Part shown: positions 1 through 8,631 of the stretch, one piece after another
Layout of the letters: the number at the start of each line of letters is the position of its first letter
Position numbering within the stretch: position 1 is the first letter of the stretch
Origin: Deltaproteobacteria bacterium
GTDB lineage: Bacteria; Myxococcota_A; Polyangia; Polyangiales; Ga0077539
DNA length: 64,000 nt
Reading direction: 5' to 3'
NCBI GenBank assembly: GCA_016704445.1
Contig: JADJAE010000038.1
Location: forward strand, 1-64,000
Program-made: the position numbers and the translations under genes
The notes under the pieces: model-generated
What the model saw: only the letters and a program-made list of their open reading frames with translations
Database searches by the model: none
Told to the model about the DNA's origin: nothing

Positions 1-291
1 GCCCTCGACCAGAGCACCGCCGAGCTCCGCGCCTTCACCTCGCTCGTCGACCTGCTGCCGCTGCGAGCCGCGGCCGTGCGGCCCTTCCCCGTCTCGGCCA
101 ATCGCCGGGGCGCCACCGCCGTCGTCGTGCAGCTCCCTGGCGACGCCCTCGAGGACGGCCACGAGGCGGCCCCTCTCCAGACCGCTTCGAACCCAAGTGG
201 CTCTACCGCTGCTCCTCCAGAGCCTCGCCGCGGGGAGGCCCGAGATCGTCGGCGCCGACACCGCCTGCGGAGAGTAGAGACACACCCACCG
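1..291 (+). other. Left window edge, probable 3' end of an upstream gene
   Basis: No start is visible. The frame of the next gene is open from base 1. Its first 50 or so codons read like protein, but bases 190-290 in that frame encode an Arg-rich stretch that looks non-coding. A second frame gives a plausible protein tail ending at TAG 275-277. I read this as the end of an upstream gene whose exact frame cannot be fixed without the preceding sequence. Confidence 0.3.
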
Positions 292-957
292 ATGCGCACC
301 ACCGAGCTCCTCACCCCGCCCCTTCCGCTGCTCGTCCCCGCGGAGACCTTCGACGGCCTCAACTGGCACCCGAGCACCACCCTCACCTGGCGCTGCGCCA
401 CGGAGTCGCTCGCGCTCAACGCCCTCGACGACCAGATGCCGCTGGGCCTCGCCTTCGTGCTGCGCGTCCCGTGGTCCTCGCTCCCGACGGAGCTCGCGTG
501 GCTTCACACCGGCCGCGCCCACGCCGCGGCGCTGGGGATCACCGACGAGCTCGCCCTCGCGCCCTACGCCATCGACGACGCGACCGACCTCCTCTACGCC
601 GAGCGCCGCCCTCCCACGGAGACCTTCTGGCTCTCGGCCGACAACGCCAACGGGCTCTACTGGGCGCTCCACGACTGGTCGCACTTCCACAACCACGGCG
701 AGTTCACCGACCGGCCGTCGACCGAGCTCCAGTGCGACGCCGCCGCGCTGGTGTGGCTCTGGATCAACCGCCACGCCATCGGCCTTCCGGACGCGCACTG
801 GGAGGTGCTGCGCCGAGGCGCGCTCGCCAACCACATGGCGCTGCGAGACGCCACGCCGGGCACGCGCTGTCCGCCACCGAGAGTGCTGGAGGACGCCGCG
901 GCGCTTCAGGCGCTGGCGATGGAGCTGTCGGGTAGAGCTGAGGTGCGGGAGGGGTGA
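292..957 (+). CDS. Hypothetical protein, Trp/His-rich
   Basis: This 221-residue protein is not recognised. I chose ATG 292 because the in-frame sequence before it is Arg-rich and unlike the rest, although the frame stays open to the window edge. The protein has no signal peptide or membrane segment. Its most distinctive stretch is HDWSHFHNHG at residues 127-136, a cluster of histidines flanked by tryptophans that could bind metal, but it matches no metal motif I can name. It ends 16 bp from the convergent lipoprotein gene on the other strand. Confidence 0.6.
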   Translation: MRTTELLTPPLPLLVPAETFDGLNWHPSTTLTWRCATESLALNALDDQMPLGLAFVLRVPWSSLPTELAWLHTGRAHAAALGITDELALAPYAIDDATDLLYAERRPPTETFWLSADNANGLYWALHDWSHFHNHGEFTDRPSTELQCDAAALVWLWINRHAIGLPDAHWEVLRRGALANHMALRDATPGTRCPPPRVLEDAAALQALAMELSGRAEVREG

Positions 958-973
958 AGCGAGGAGCGAGCGA

Positions 974-1609
974 TCAGGGCGAGCCGAAGACCTGGACGCC
1001 GATCTCACCCTCGCCGCGAGCCATGCGGATCTCGAGCTGGGCCGACTGGTTGCCCATGCCCGCCGGGAGGCAGAGCTGGCGGTCGAGGCCGATGACCGGG
1101 AAGTTGTCCGGCGCGCGGTCCTGATCGATCACGTTGCCGGTGAGGTCGCGGAGGTAGAGGTCGAGGTCCTGCACGCCGGCGCCGCCGACGCCGATGATGC
1201 GGTAGCAGTGCCCACCGACCACCGCCGCGACGACGGTGCGACGCTCGCCGTGGCGCATCATGCCGCGGACGAGGTCGGTCACGGCGATGAAGCCGTTGGC
1301 GAACTGCCGGGCGCGCAGGGTCATGTGGTTGGAGACGAAGTCCGAGACGTTGTAGCCCGTGGCGGTCCAGGTCTGGCTGACCATGGAGCCCTGGCTCCCG
1401 CTGCCCACCGACGCGGTCGGCTGCATCATCGCGGGAGCCGTCACCACCTGCTGCTGCATCACGGGCTGCTGCTGCTGCGGAGGCGGAGGCGGCGGCTGCT
1501 GCACCGTCATGGTGCCGGCCGGCGTCGAAGCCGTGCAGCCCATCAGTCCGGCAGCCGGGAGGCTCGCAAGGATCGTCAGAGAGAGCGCCAGAGTCCTGTT
1601 CTTCGTCAC
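974..1609 (-). CDS. Small lipoprotein with Pro/Gln-rich linker
   Basis: The predicted product is about 211 residues and is exported and lipid-anchored. It has basic residues, a hydrophobic core and a lipobox LMGC with the modified cysteine at residue 25. I prefer the GTG start at 1609, which has an AGG-type ribosome site at good spacing; an upstream ATG at 1639 is also in frame. After the cysteine comes a linker of consecutive prolines and glutamines (residues 35-55), then a folded domain of about 130 residues that I do not recognise. It is divergent from the HU-like gene. Confidence 0.65.
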   Translation of the reverse strand: MTKNRTLALSLTILASLPAAGLMGCTASTPAGTMTVQQPPPPPPQQQQPVMQQQVVTAPAMMQPTASVGSGSQGSMVSQTWTATGYNVSDFVSNHMTLRARQFANGFIAVTDLVRGMMRHGERRTVVAAVVGGHCYRIIGVGGAGVQDLDLYLRDLTGNVIDQDRAPDNFPVIGLDRQLCLPAGMGNQSAQLEIRMARGEGEIGVQVFGSP

Positions 1610-1745
1610 GTCAACCTCGTGGTTTTCACCGGCGGTCACCCAATCGCCCGACGGTGTGGCGCGGGAGTCTCACACCGGCACGGCTCGCGTGTCAAAGCCT
1701 CTTCTCGCCGTATTCGAAGCCCTTCCAAGCCCTCGACCGGGGTGT

Positions 1746-1759
1746 TACGCCTCGGCGTA
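1746..1759 (+). promoter_or_regulatory. Palindrome abutting the HU-like start codon
   Basis: TACGCC-TC-GGCGTA is a perfect 6-bp-arm inverted repeat whose last base is the A of the ATG. No Shine-Dalgarno sequence is evident. As RNA it could pair around the start codon; as DNA it could be a binding site. Either role is inference. Confidence 0.3.
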
Positions 1760-2055
1760 TGCCAGTTAGCAAGAGAGACCTCGTCGACGACCTCCGCGGC
1801 GCCCACCCGGAGCTCACCCGCAAGCAGGCCACCGCCTTCGTGAACGACCTCCTCGCGACGGTCGCCGCCGCGTTGAAGCGCGGAGACAGCGTGCGCCTCC
1901 TCGGCTTCGGCAGCTTCGACGTGCGCCAGCGCGCCGCCCGCACCGGCGTCAACCCGACCACGAAGCAGCCACTCGCCATCCCCGGTCGCAAGGCCGTGCG
2001 CTTCCGCGCGTCGAGCGCCCTCAAGGCCACCATCAACAAGAAGCCCAAGGGCTGA
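1759..2055 (+). CDS. HU/IHF family DNA-binding protein
   Basis: This 98-residue protein has the usual length and layout of the HU/IHF family: an N-terminal helical dimerisation part beginning MPVSKRDLVDDL, then the GFGSF turn near residue 49. The beta-arm DNA-binding signature (RAARTGVNPTTK, then IPGRKAVRFR) follows. Family members bend DNA and act as nucleoid proteins or recombination and transcription cofactors. Start ATG 1759 gives the canonical N-terminus; the frame continues upstream without family similarity. HU and IHF subunits cannot be separated by eye. The gene ends convergently with the SirB1-like gene. Confidence 0.9.
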   Translation: MPVSKRDLVDDLRGAHPELTRKQATAFVNDLLATVAAALKRGDSVRLLGFGSFDVRQRAARTGVNPTTKQPLAIPGRKAVRFRASSALKATINKKPKG

Positions 2056-2078
2056 CCCGTCGCCGCCGTCGCGGGTCA
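2053..2078. terminator. Shared stem-loop spanning two convergent stop codons
   Basis: TGACCCG at 2053-2059 pairs with CGGGTCA at 2072-2078. The left arm starts with the TGA of the HU-like gene and the right arm ends with the reverse-complement TGA of the SirB1-like gene. There is no T-tract, so a role as bidirectional terminator is a guess from position. Confidence 0.4.
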
Positions 2079-2903
2079 AGACATCATCGGTCGGACGCTC
2101 GCGCGCTTCTTCCGGATGTCGTCGAGCGCGGCGGTCACCGTCTCCGTGTCCTTCGCCCCGGGCCGACCGTTGAGGTAGGCCCTCAGGTCGGACGACGCGG
2201 CCTCCATCGCCCCCAGCGCCAGCGCGTGCATCCCCCGGTCGCGCCTCAGCTCCGGCGCGCCGGTGAGGTCGACCAGCCGGTCGCACACCACCAGCGCCCG
2301 CGCGTGGTCGCCGCGACGCTCGTGGGAGTTCTTCAGGTTGGCCAGCATCCGCACCGCCACCGCGCGCGCCCCCACCACCGCGGTGTGCTCGTCCTGCACC
2401 CGGGTCGCCTCTCCGGTCACCCGTTGTAGCAGCGCATCCAGGGCGCTCGGGGACATCACCTTCGCCCTGAAGAAAGGGTCGACATACACGCCCCCGGGGC
2501 CCCCGAGGCGCACCAGGAAGTGCCCTGGAAACCCGATGCCCTCGACGGCCATCCCCGCCCGGCGGCCGAGCGCCGCCAGCACCACCCCGAGGCTGATGGG
2601 GATGCCCTTGCGACGCGCGATCACCCTCGGCAGGTAGCTGTTGGCGGGGTCGTCGTAGGTCTCCTCGTCGCCCCCGAACCCCAGCTCGTCATAGACGTAG
2701 GTGCCGAGGAGCGCGGCCTGATCGAGCGGTCGGTGGAGCATCGAGGCCCTCGCCCGCAGCGGCGCCGCAAGGTCGTCGAGCCCGGCGCGCTGCGCGTCGA
2801 GGTCGAGCCTGGCATCGGCGTCACGAGCGATGGCGAGGGCCACCTCGTCCAGCGGCGGCTCAGGGTCGCTCTCGAAAAGCTCGATCACATTCATGGCGCT
2901 CAT
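2076..2903 (-). CDS. SirB1-like transglutaminase-fold/TPR protein
   Basis: This 275-residue protein matches the SirB1 family layout. An N-terminal helical part is followed by the transglutaminase-like core (RRKGIPISLGVVL and the later IGFPGHFLVRL with its conserved GHFLV). A C-terminal tetratricopeptide-like part (ERRGDHARALVVCDRLVDL) completes it. The family usually lacks a full Cys-His-Asp triad, and its biochemical role is unclear. Start codons at 2894 or 2918 are alternatives; none has a strong ribosome site. It is divergent from pncB by about 100 bp. Confidence 0.8.
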   Translation of the reverse strand: MSAMNVIELFESDPEPPLDEVALAIARDADARLDLDAQRAGLDDLAAPLRARASMLHRPLDQAALLGTYVYDELGFGGDEETYDDPANSYLPRVIARRKGIPISLGVVLAALGRRAGMAVEGIGFPGHFLVRLGGPGGVYVDPFFRAKVMSPSALDALLQRVTGEATRVQDEHTAVVGARAVAVRMLANLKNSHERRGDHARALVVCDRLVDLTGAPELRRDRGMHALALGAMEAASSDLRAYLNGRPGAKDTETVTAALDDIRKKRASVRPMMS

Positions 2904-3003
2904 CGGATGAAAAGGCATACGCCCCGGCACGGGCGCTTTCCAGTCGCCGGAGCGATTCCAGCCGCGACGCTCCCTCGCGGATTCCGATAGTCTCGCGGGC
3001 GCC

Positions 3004-4473
3004 GTGAACCCCACCGACGACGACTCCCTCGCCCTGCTCACCGACCTCTACCAGCTCACCATGGCCTGCGGGTACTGGCGCAGCGGCATCGCCGAGCGCG
3101 AGGCGGTCTTCCACCTGCACTTCCGCAAGAACCCCTTCGAGGGGGGCTACGCCGTCGCGTGCGGGCTGCACGCGGCCATCGCGTGGCTCGACCGGCTGCG
3201 CTTCACCGAAGGCGACCTGGCGTACCTGCGCACGCTCCAGGGCAACGACGGGGGCGCCCTCTTCCCGGAGGAGTTCCTGACCTGGCTCGGGCACATGCGG
3301 CTGTCGCTCGACATCGACGCGGCGCCCGAAGGCTCCGTGGTGTTCGCCCACGAGCCCCTGGTGCGGGTGCAGGGGCCGCTGCTCCAGTGCCAGCTCGTCG
3401 AGACCGCGCTGCTCAACATCCTCAACTTCCACACCCTCGTCGCCACCAAGGCCTCTCGCGTCTGCGCCGCCGCCCAGGGTGACCAGGTGCTGGAGTTCGG
3501 GCTGCGCCGCGCGCAGGGCATCGACGGCTCGCTCGCGGCCAGCTACGCGGCCTACGTGGGCGGCGTGCACGCCACCTCCAACGTGCTCGCCGGGCGGCGC
3601 TTCGGCATCCCCGCCAGGGGCACCCACGCGCACGCCTGGGTGATGGCCTTCGGCGACGAGCTCGAGTCCTTCCGGGAGTACGCCCGCACGCTGCCCAACA
3701 ACTGCGTCTTCCTGGTGGACACCTTCGACACCCTCCAGGGGGTGCGCCACGCCTGCGAGGTGGGCGCGTGGCTCAGGGAGCAGGGGCACAAGCTCGTGGG
3801 CGTCCGCCTCGACTCCGGCGACCTCGCGTACCTGTCCATCGAGGCCAGGAAGATCCTCGACGCGCACGGCTTCACCGACGCGGCCATCGTGGCGAGCAAC
3901 GACCTCGACGAGCGGCTCATCGAGAGCCTGAAGCACCAGGGCGCGGCCATCACCGTCTGGGGCGTCGGAACCAAGCTGGTGACCGCCTTCGACCAGCCCG
4001 CCCTCGGCGGCGTCTACAAGCTCAGCGCCATCCGGGAGCGCGGCGGCGCGTGGCAGCATCGCATCAAGCTGAGCGAGCAGGCCGCCAAGATCTCCACCCC
4101 GGGCGTGCAGCAGGTGCGGCGGTTCTTACAAGACGGCGTATTCGTCGGGGACATGATCTACGACTCCAGCGAGGGGGCCGAGCCGTCGCGCACCATGATC
4201 GACCCCTTCGACCCGACGCGGCGGCGCTCCTTCGCCGAGGGGCTCACGCACCTCGACCTGCTGGTCCCGGTCTACCGAGGGGGGAAGAAGGTGTACGCGC
4301 AGCCGGACATCCACGAGGCCCGCGAGCGCACCCGCGCCCAGGTGGCCTCGCTTCACCCGACCGTCCGTCGCTTCGACAACCCGCACAGCTACCCCGTCGG
4401 GCTCGAGCAGTCGCTCCACGCCCTGCGCACCCGGCTGGTGCTCGAGGCGCGCGGCCTCGACAAGGCCGACTGA
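3004..4473 (+). CDS. pncB: Nicotinate phosphoribosyltransferase
   Basis: This 489-residue enzyme makes nicotinate mononucleotide from nicotinate and PRPP, the Preiss-Handler salvage step to NAD. The N-terminus LTDLYQLTMACGYW is the family hallmark. The central active-site segment FGLRRAQG and the phosphate-binding strands GVRLDSGDL (about residue 266) and SNDLDE follow; near the C-terminus comes WGVGTKLVTA. The start is GTG 3004. Length fits the longer bacterial/eukaryotic-type enzymes. No NAD gene is adjacent. An inverted-repeat block begins right after the stop. Confidence 0.95.
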   Translation: MNPTDDDSLALLTDLYQLTMACGYWRSGIAEREAVFHLHFRKNPFEGGYAVACGLHAAIAWLDRLRFTEGDLAYLRTLQGNDGGALFPEEFLTWLGHMRLSLDIDAAPEGSVVFAHEPLVRVQGPLLQCQLVETALLNILNFHTLVATKASRVCAAAQGDQVLEFGLRRAQGIDGSLAASYAAYVGGVHATSNVLAGRRFGIPARGTHAHAWVMAFGDELESFREYARTLPNNCVFLVDTFDTLQGVRHACEVGAWLREQGHKLVGVRLDSGDLAYLSIEARKILDAHGFTDAAIVASNDLDERLIESLKHQGAAITVWGVGTKLVTAFDQPALGGVYKLSAIRERGGAWQHRIKLSEQAAKISTPGVQQVRRFLQDGVFVGDMIYDSSEGAEPSRTMIDPFDPTRRRSFAEGLTHLDLLVPVYRGGKKVYAQPDIHEARERTRAQVASLHPTVRRFDNPHSYPVGLEQSLHALRTRLVLEARGLDKAD

Positions 4474-4512
4474 CGGGGCGGGAGTTCGGAGTACGAGCGC
4501 GAGGCAGTCGGC
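4465..4512 (+). terminator. Inverted repeat over the pncB stop codon
   Basis: GCCGACTG (4465-4472) pairs with CAGTCGGC (4505-4512) around a 32-base loop, and the pncB TGA lies at the edge of the left arm. The loop contains one copy of the 22-bp inverted repeat described for 4484-5213. No T-tract is present. Confidence 0.3.
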
Positions 4513-4608
4513 GAGGAGTCCCCGGGACGGCCGCGAGGGCCCTGTCCTCTGGGCTCATTTCTGACGGTGGGGGAGTTGGCTTCTGGGCCCCCTTCCCCGC
4601 TGCCGCGC

Positions 4609-4940
4609 GCCCTCCCCCCGCCTTGGGGCTGATGGTTGACCTCATCTCGGGCGACGGGAAGGTTTCGACGCTGGATCGCTGGGGTTCCGGCGATGGCGCG
4701 TCACACAATACCATGGCCGCCCGGGCCGGGCTCGGCGGCATCGCTGCCCAGGCGGCGACGACCGTCGACGTCCTTCTGGGATCGAGGGCGCGGGCAGGCC
4801 CAGCGAGCCGGGCCCCGGGCAGGCCCGGGGCGGCCATCGTGTTATTGCCTGGGGGACGCGCCGCGCGGACCCAGCACCAGGTTGAGCCCCTTTCATCGGC
4901 GAGATGAGGTCAACCATCAGCCCCGAGGCGGGGGGAGGGC
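4609..4940. repeat. Large hairpin module 1
   Basis: The outer arms 4609-4649 and 4900-4940 are inverted copies over 41 bp with one mismatch. They contain the shared motif CTGATGGTTGACCTCATCTC. Pairing continues inward imperfectly, for example ACCATGGCCGCCCGGGCC near 4710 against its inverse near 4810-4840. Any transcript through here would fold into a long stem. Nothing protein-coding is supported. Confidence 0.75.
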
Positions 4941-5017
4941 TTTGGGGATCGAGGACTGGTGCTCGAATTGGCACTGCGGAAGCCCTCCAGTACGACTCCA
5001 CTTTTGCAGAGTTCGGA

Positions 5018-5177
5018 GCCCTCCCCCCGAGGCCTGATGGTTGACCTCATCTCGGGCGACGGGAAGGTGTCGCAACCCGCTGGATTGCCTGGGGTGACGC
5101 GCCATCGGGAACCCCAGCACCACAGCGGGTTGAGCCCCTTTCGCATCGGCGAGTAGAGGTCAACCATCGGGGAGGGC
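5018..5177. repeat. Large hairpin module 2
   Basis: This is a shorter relative of module 1. The left arm 5018-5054 carries the same CTGATGGTTGACCTCATCTC motif, and the right arm 5149-5177 is an imperfect inverse. An inner stem, AACCCGCTG near 5074 with CAGCGGGTT near 5123, encloses a second stem GGGGT/ACCCC. The TTGAGCCCCTTTC segment before the right arm is also shared with module 1. Confidence 0.7.
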
Positions 5178-5309
5178 GCGGTAGGGAGGGAGCCTCGCGC
5201 TCGTACTCCGAACGCCAGGACCGGGCGCGGCCCGGGAGCCATCCGTCAGAGGTCTCGTCTCCGCAGGGACCCTGAAGCGGTTACTGTCGGGGCCGAAGAG
5301 GTCCCCCAC

Positions 5310-7607
5310 GTGATTGAACCCAAAGCCCCGCTCCGCGCGCTGTCGGCCGGTCTCCTCCTGACGACCCTCTCCCTCGTCGGCTGCTCGTTTCCGACGAGCG
5401 AGTTCGGCCTCGGCGGGGGGGCCTCCGATGTCCCCGATGCCCAGGCGCAGGACCTCCCCCTGGCGACGGACGCCCCGGTCCTCGACGCGCCTCCCTCCGA
5501 TCTCGGGCTCGACGCGCCTCCCTCCGACCTCGGGCTCGACGCGCCCGAAACCGACGTCTCCGACGACGCGGGCGCGGCTGACGTCCCCGGCGACGCGGGC
5601 GCGGCCGACGTCCCCGACGACGCGGGCGACGCCGCCGATGCAGCCGACGCCACAGGAGACTCGGGCGACGTCCCGTGCCCAACGGGGCAGGTCTGGTGCG
5701 TCGACGCCTGCGTGGACACCGACACCAGCGCGGCCCACTGCGGGCGCTGCGGCAACCAGTGCTCCGCCGCCAACGCCGCGAGCGCCTGCTCGGCGGGCGC
5801 GTGTTCGTTCACCTGCTCCCCGGGCTACGCCGACTGCAACGGCGTGGCGTCCGACGGCTGCGAGGCCGACCTCTCCTCCGCGGCCACCTGCGGGTCGTGC
5901 ATGACCCGCTGCGACGCCACGCACGGGACGGCCTCCTGCGCCGCGGGAGCGTGCGCCATCGCCTGCGCCGCGGGCTACGGCAACTGCGACGGCAACGCCG
6001 CCAACGGCTGCGAGGCCAGCCTGCAGACCGACGTCGCCCACTGCGGCTCCTGCACGGTCGCGTGCGCCAACACCAACGGCACGCCCTCCTGCGCTGCGGG
6101 CGCGTGCGCCATCGCCTGCGCGGCGGGCTACGGCAACTGCGACGGCAACGCCGCCAACGGCTGCGAGGCGAGCACCAGCGCCGACCCTGCGAACTGCGGC
6201 GCATGCGGAACCCGCTGCGCCAGCGGGCAGTCGTGCGTGCGAGGCGCCTGCACGACGATCTGCCCGTACACGATGTGCGGCGTCGCGTGCGTCGACCTCG
6301 CGACCAGCGTCACCAACTGCGGGGCCTGCGGGCGTACCTGCACCGCCCCCAACGGCACCGCCCGCTGCTCGGCGGGCGTCTGCGGCATCGCGACCTGCAA
6401 CGCGGGCTACGCCGACTGCAGCTCGACCATCGCCGGCTGCGAGGTGAACACCACCAACGACGTCGCCAACTGCGGCCGATGCGGGACGCGCTGCGCCTTC
6501 CCCAACGCCGCGGCGAGCTGCTCCGGGGGCGCGTGCCTGCTCGGAGCGTGCAACCCGGGCTACGCCAACTGCGACGGCGTCGCGTCCAACGGCTGCGAGA
6601 CCGACCTGCGCACCAGCGCGACCAACTGCGGCGCGTGCAGCAACCGCTGCTCGGCCCCCAACGGGACGCCCACCTGCGCGGCGGGCGCATGCGGCCTCGG
6701 CGCCTGCAACGCGGGCTACGCCAACTGCGACGGCGTGGCGACCAACGGGTGCGAGGTCAACACCACCGCGGACGTCAACAACTGCGGCGCCTGCCGCACC
6801 GTGTGCCCGGCCGCGTCGGTCTGGTTCACGGGGAGCGTGGCGTGCGTGGCGAGCGCGTGCACGCCGGTCTGCAACCCCGGCTACGCGAGCTGCGACGGCG
6901 TCGTCGCCAACGGCTGCGAGGCGTCGATCAACACCAACCCGAGCTGCGGCGCGTGCGGGCGCACCTGCACCGGGAGCTGCAGCGCCACGGGCGGCGCCTG
7001 CTCGTCCGCGACGACCGGCGGGTACAACCGGGTGTTCTACCGGTTTCCGCCGCCGGTCTTCATCGACGCGTGCGCCGCCGCGGGCAGCCAGCGCTTCATG
7101 CCCAACCTCGATGACAGCTCGGTGCGCCTCCCCCTCCCCTTCGGCATGCGCTTCTGGAACACCTCCGTCCCGGTCAACACGCAGGTGAACATCACCAGCA
7201 ACGGCTGGCTCTCGCTCAACGGCGTGGCGTCGCAGAGCTACGTCGGGCTGCTCCCCGACCCCGCGGCCCCCAACTGGACGGTGGCGCCCTACCTCACCGA
7301 CCTCTACACCAGCGCGACCGGGGTCTGCGTGGCCACCATCGGCGTCGCGCCCTCGCGGCGCTTCGTGGTCGAGTGGTTCGACGCGGTCTTCCTCGCCGAC
7401 CGCGCCCGGCACGTGACCTTCGAGGCGATCCTCAACGAGGGCGGCACCATCGAGTTCTATTACGACACGATGGCCGCTCCCCCCACGGGGCAGAACATCG
7501 CCGTCGGCATCGAGAACCAGCTCGGCAACGCGGCCGTCACGGTGTGCACCCCCGGCACGGCGTGCACCATCGCCAGCGGCGGCCGCGTCGGTTACGCCGT
7601 CCAGTAG
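5310..7607 (+). CDS. Lipoprotein with Cys-rich repeats and nidogen-like end
   Basis: This 765-residue protein starts at GTG 5310 and has a signal peptide with lipobox LVGC (Cys25), so it should be surface-anchored. Residues 35-120 form an Asp/Pro/Ala linker with exact short duplications (APPSDLGLD twice, DAGAADVP twice). About ten cysteine-rich units of roughly 45 residues follow, each with a pattern like CxxGYxxCDG...GCE....NCGxC...C. Similar repeats are common in myxobacterial surface proteins. The last 180 residues (VNITSNGWLSLNG and following) resemble a nidogen-type beta domain. Its role is unknown; adhesion or matrix binding is plausible. Confidence 0.85.
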   Translation: MIEPKAPLRALSAGLLLTTLSLVGCSFPTSEFGLGGGASDVPDAQAQDLPLATDAPVLDAPPSDLGLDAPPSDLGLDAPETDVSDDAGAADVPGDAGAADVPDDAGDAADAADATGDSGDVPCPTGQVWCVDACVDTDTSAAHCGRCGNQCSAANAASACSAGACSFTCSPGYADCNGVASDGCEADLSSAATCGSCMTRCDATHGTASCAAGACAIACAAGYGNCDGNAANGCEASLQTDVAHCGSCTVACANTNGTPSCAAGACAIACAAGYGNCDGNAANGCEASTSADPANCGACGTRCASGQSCVRGACTTICPYTMCGVACVDLATSVTNCGACGRTCTAPNGTARCSAGVCGIATCNAGYADCSSTIAGCEVNTTNDVANCGRCGTRCAFPNAAASCSGGACLLGACNPGYANCDGVASNGCETDLRTSATNCGACSNRCSAPNGTPTCAAGACGLGACNAGYANCDGVATNGCEVNTTADVNNCGACRTVCPAASVWFTGSVACVASACTPVCNPGYASCDGVVANGCEASINTNPSCGACGRTCTGSCSATGGACSSATTGGYNRVFYRFPPPVFIDACAAAGSQRFMPNLDDSSVRLPLPFGMRFWNTSVPVNTQVNITSNGWLSLNGVASQSYVGLLPDPAAPNWTVAPYLTDLYTSATGVCVATIGVAPSRRFVVEWFDAVFLADRARHVTFEAILNEGGTIEFYYDTMAAPPTGQNIAVGIENQLGNAAVTVCTPGTACTIASGGRVGYAVQ

Positions 7608-7620
7608 CCGCGTGGGCGGC

Positions 7621-7682
7621 GGGTCGAATGACCCGTCGGGCTACGTCCAGCGACGCAGGCGGGTACGTCCCCGGACGTACCC
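7621..7682. terminator. Two hairpins between convergent genes
   Basis: GGGTC-gaat-GACCC (7621-7634) and GGGTACGTCC-cc-GGACGTACCC (7661-7682) are perfect inverted repeats in the 109-bp gap between two convergent genes. There is no T-run; the position fits a bidirectional terminator. Confidence 0.45.
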
Positions 7683-7716
7683 CCGCCCCTCCCCCGACAT
7701 GGCCCTGGACGTGATT

Positions 7717-8304
7717 TCAGGCGGGCTTGTCGCCCGCAGCGCCGGTGTTGCTGGCGCCCTGCGGCCGACTGAAGAACTCGATCACCGACTTGAGCGCGCT
7801 GTGCACCGCGGTGTCGTTTTGCGCGATCTGCGCGAAGAGCTTGTAGGCATTGAGCAGCACCGGGCGGGCGAGCACGCCGCGGTGGATGGCCAGGTCGCCC
7901 AGCAGCGAGAGCATCTCCCGGCTCTCCTCCTCGACGGCGTCCCGGAGCGTGCGCGCGGCCTCGTGCACCGCGAGGTGCCCCGCGAGCAGGTCGCCCTCGA
8001 AGACCTTCGGATCGACGCCCCCGTCCTTTGCCGCGAAGCCCTTCACCAGCGCCGGGTTGGCCATCGCGAAGCGGGCCACCTTGAGCAGCTCCGCGGCCTC
8101 GCCCTTCAGGAGCTTGCCCACGCCGCTCTTGCGCTCGTCGGCGTCGAGCTTCACCGCCAGCGGCCGCAGCACGCCGTTGAGGCGCTTGAGCGAGTCGATC
8201 ACGTCGCGACCAGCGGTCCGCAACGCCTTCACCTCCGCGGTCTGGGGAAACCCCTCGGCGTCAATGATCGCCGCGTCCGCGTCTGCCTTCCTTCGATCTG
8301 CCAT
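7717..8304 (-). CDS. Hypothetical helical cytoplasmic protein
   Basis: This 195-residue protein has no signal peptide or membrane segment and is not recognised. It is rich in Ala, Lys, Asp and Leu and should be mostly helical, with charged start MADRRKADADAAI. The codon pattern supports it as a real gene. It is transcribed away from the lipoprotein genes upstream and converges on the Cys-rich lipoprotein. No operon partner is evident. Confidence 0.7.
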   Translation of the reverse strand: MADRRKADADAAIIDAEGFPQTAEVKALRTAGRDVIDSLKRLNGVLRPLAVKLDADERKSGVGKLLKGEAAELLKVARFAMANPALVKGFAAKDGGVDPKVFEGDLLAGHLAVHEAARTLRDAVEEESREMLSLLGDLAIHRGVLARPVLLNAYKLFAQIAQNDTAVHSALKSVIEFFSRPQGASNTGAAGDKPA

Positions 8305-8631
8305 GGCACCTCTTCCGACGCACAGCGGTCCGTCGATGTGGCCCGCGCGCCGAGCGGATTACAGCCGCGAATGGGGACACCACGCAAGCGTGATCTGGCG
8401 TCGAGCGAGCTGGCGAGCCCTTCGTGGGGCGCGGGCGCCCTGGCATCTCGTCAGATTGGATTGTTCGACTGAGCCATCCCGAACTCTAGAGTTCGCAAGC
8501 TCGGGTTGCTGCCGCTGACGAGGGGATGGTCGATCGATCTGCTGAGTCAAGTGCGGCTGTAGTACCAACCCCGGCGTCAAACGAGCGGCTTGCACCCCCT
8601 GAACGGCTTCGATCGCTCGCCCGTCCTGCAG
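8305..8631. other. 327-bp gap without a gene, one perfect palindrome
   Basis: No open frame here has convincing coding character. The region should contain the promoter of the minus-strand gene ending at 7717. The only clear element is the palindrome GAACTCTAGAGTTC at 8481-8494. Confidence 0.5.
8481..8494. promoter_or_regulatory. 14-bp perfect palindrome, possible operator
   Basis: GAACTCTAGAGTTC is a perfect palindrome about 180 bp upstream of the 8304 start. Its half-site spacing does not fit the LexA boxes I know (GAAC-N4-GTTC needs four bases, here six). The regulator, if any, is unknown. Confidence 0.3.

Larger units (their letters stand above)
4484..5213. repeat. Gene-free block bounded by a perfect 22-bp inverted repeat
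   Basis: Bases 4484-4505 and 5192-5213 are exact inverted copies of one another (core GTACGAGCGCGA). The 730 bp between them hold no convincing gene but contain two large hairpin modules (4609-4940 and 5018-5177). Open frames across it are low-complexity shadows. The layout resembles a non-autonomous mobile element or an array of extragenic palindromes, but no target duplication was seen. Confidence 0.7.

Noticed and set aside
4636..5037. Small proteins inside the repeat block
   Set aside because: Frames are low-complexity, lack ribosome sites, and are explained by inverted repeats.
5160..7412. 750-residue open frame opposite the Cys-rich lipoprotein
   Set aside because: It is an Arg/Gly/Ala/Val shadow of the repeat-rich plus-strand gene, which has a signal peptide and family repeats.
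8481..8494. LexA box
   Set aside because: Half-sites are separated by six bases, not the four of the GAAC-N4-GTTC type, and no SOS gene is adjacent.
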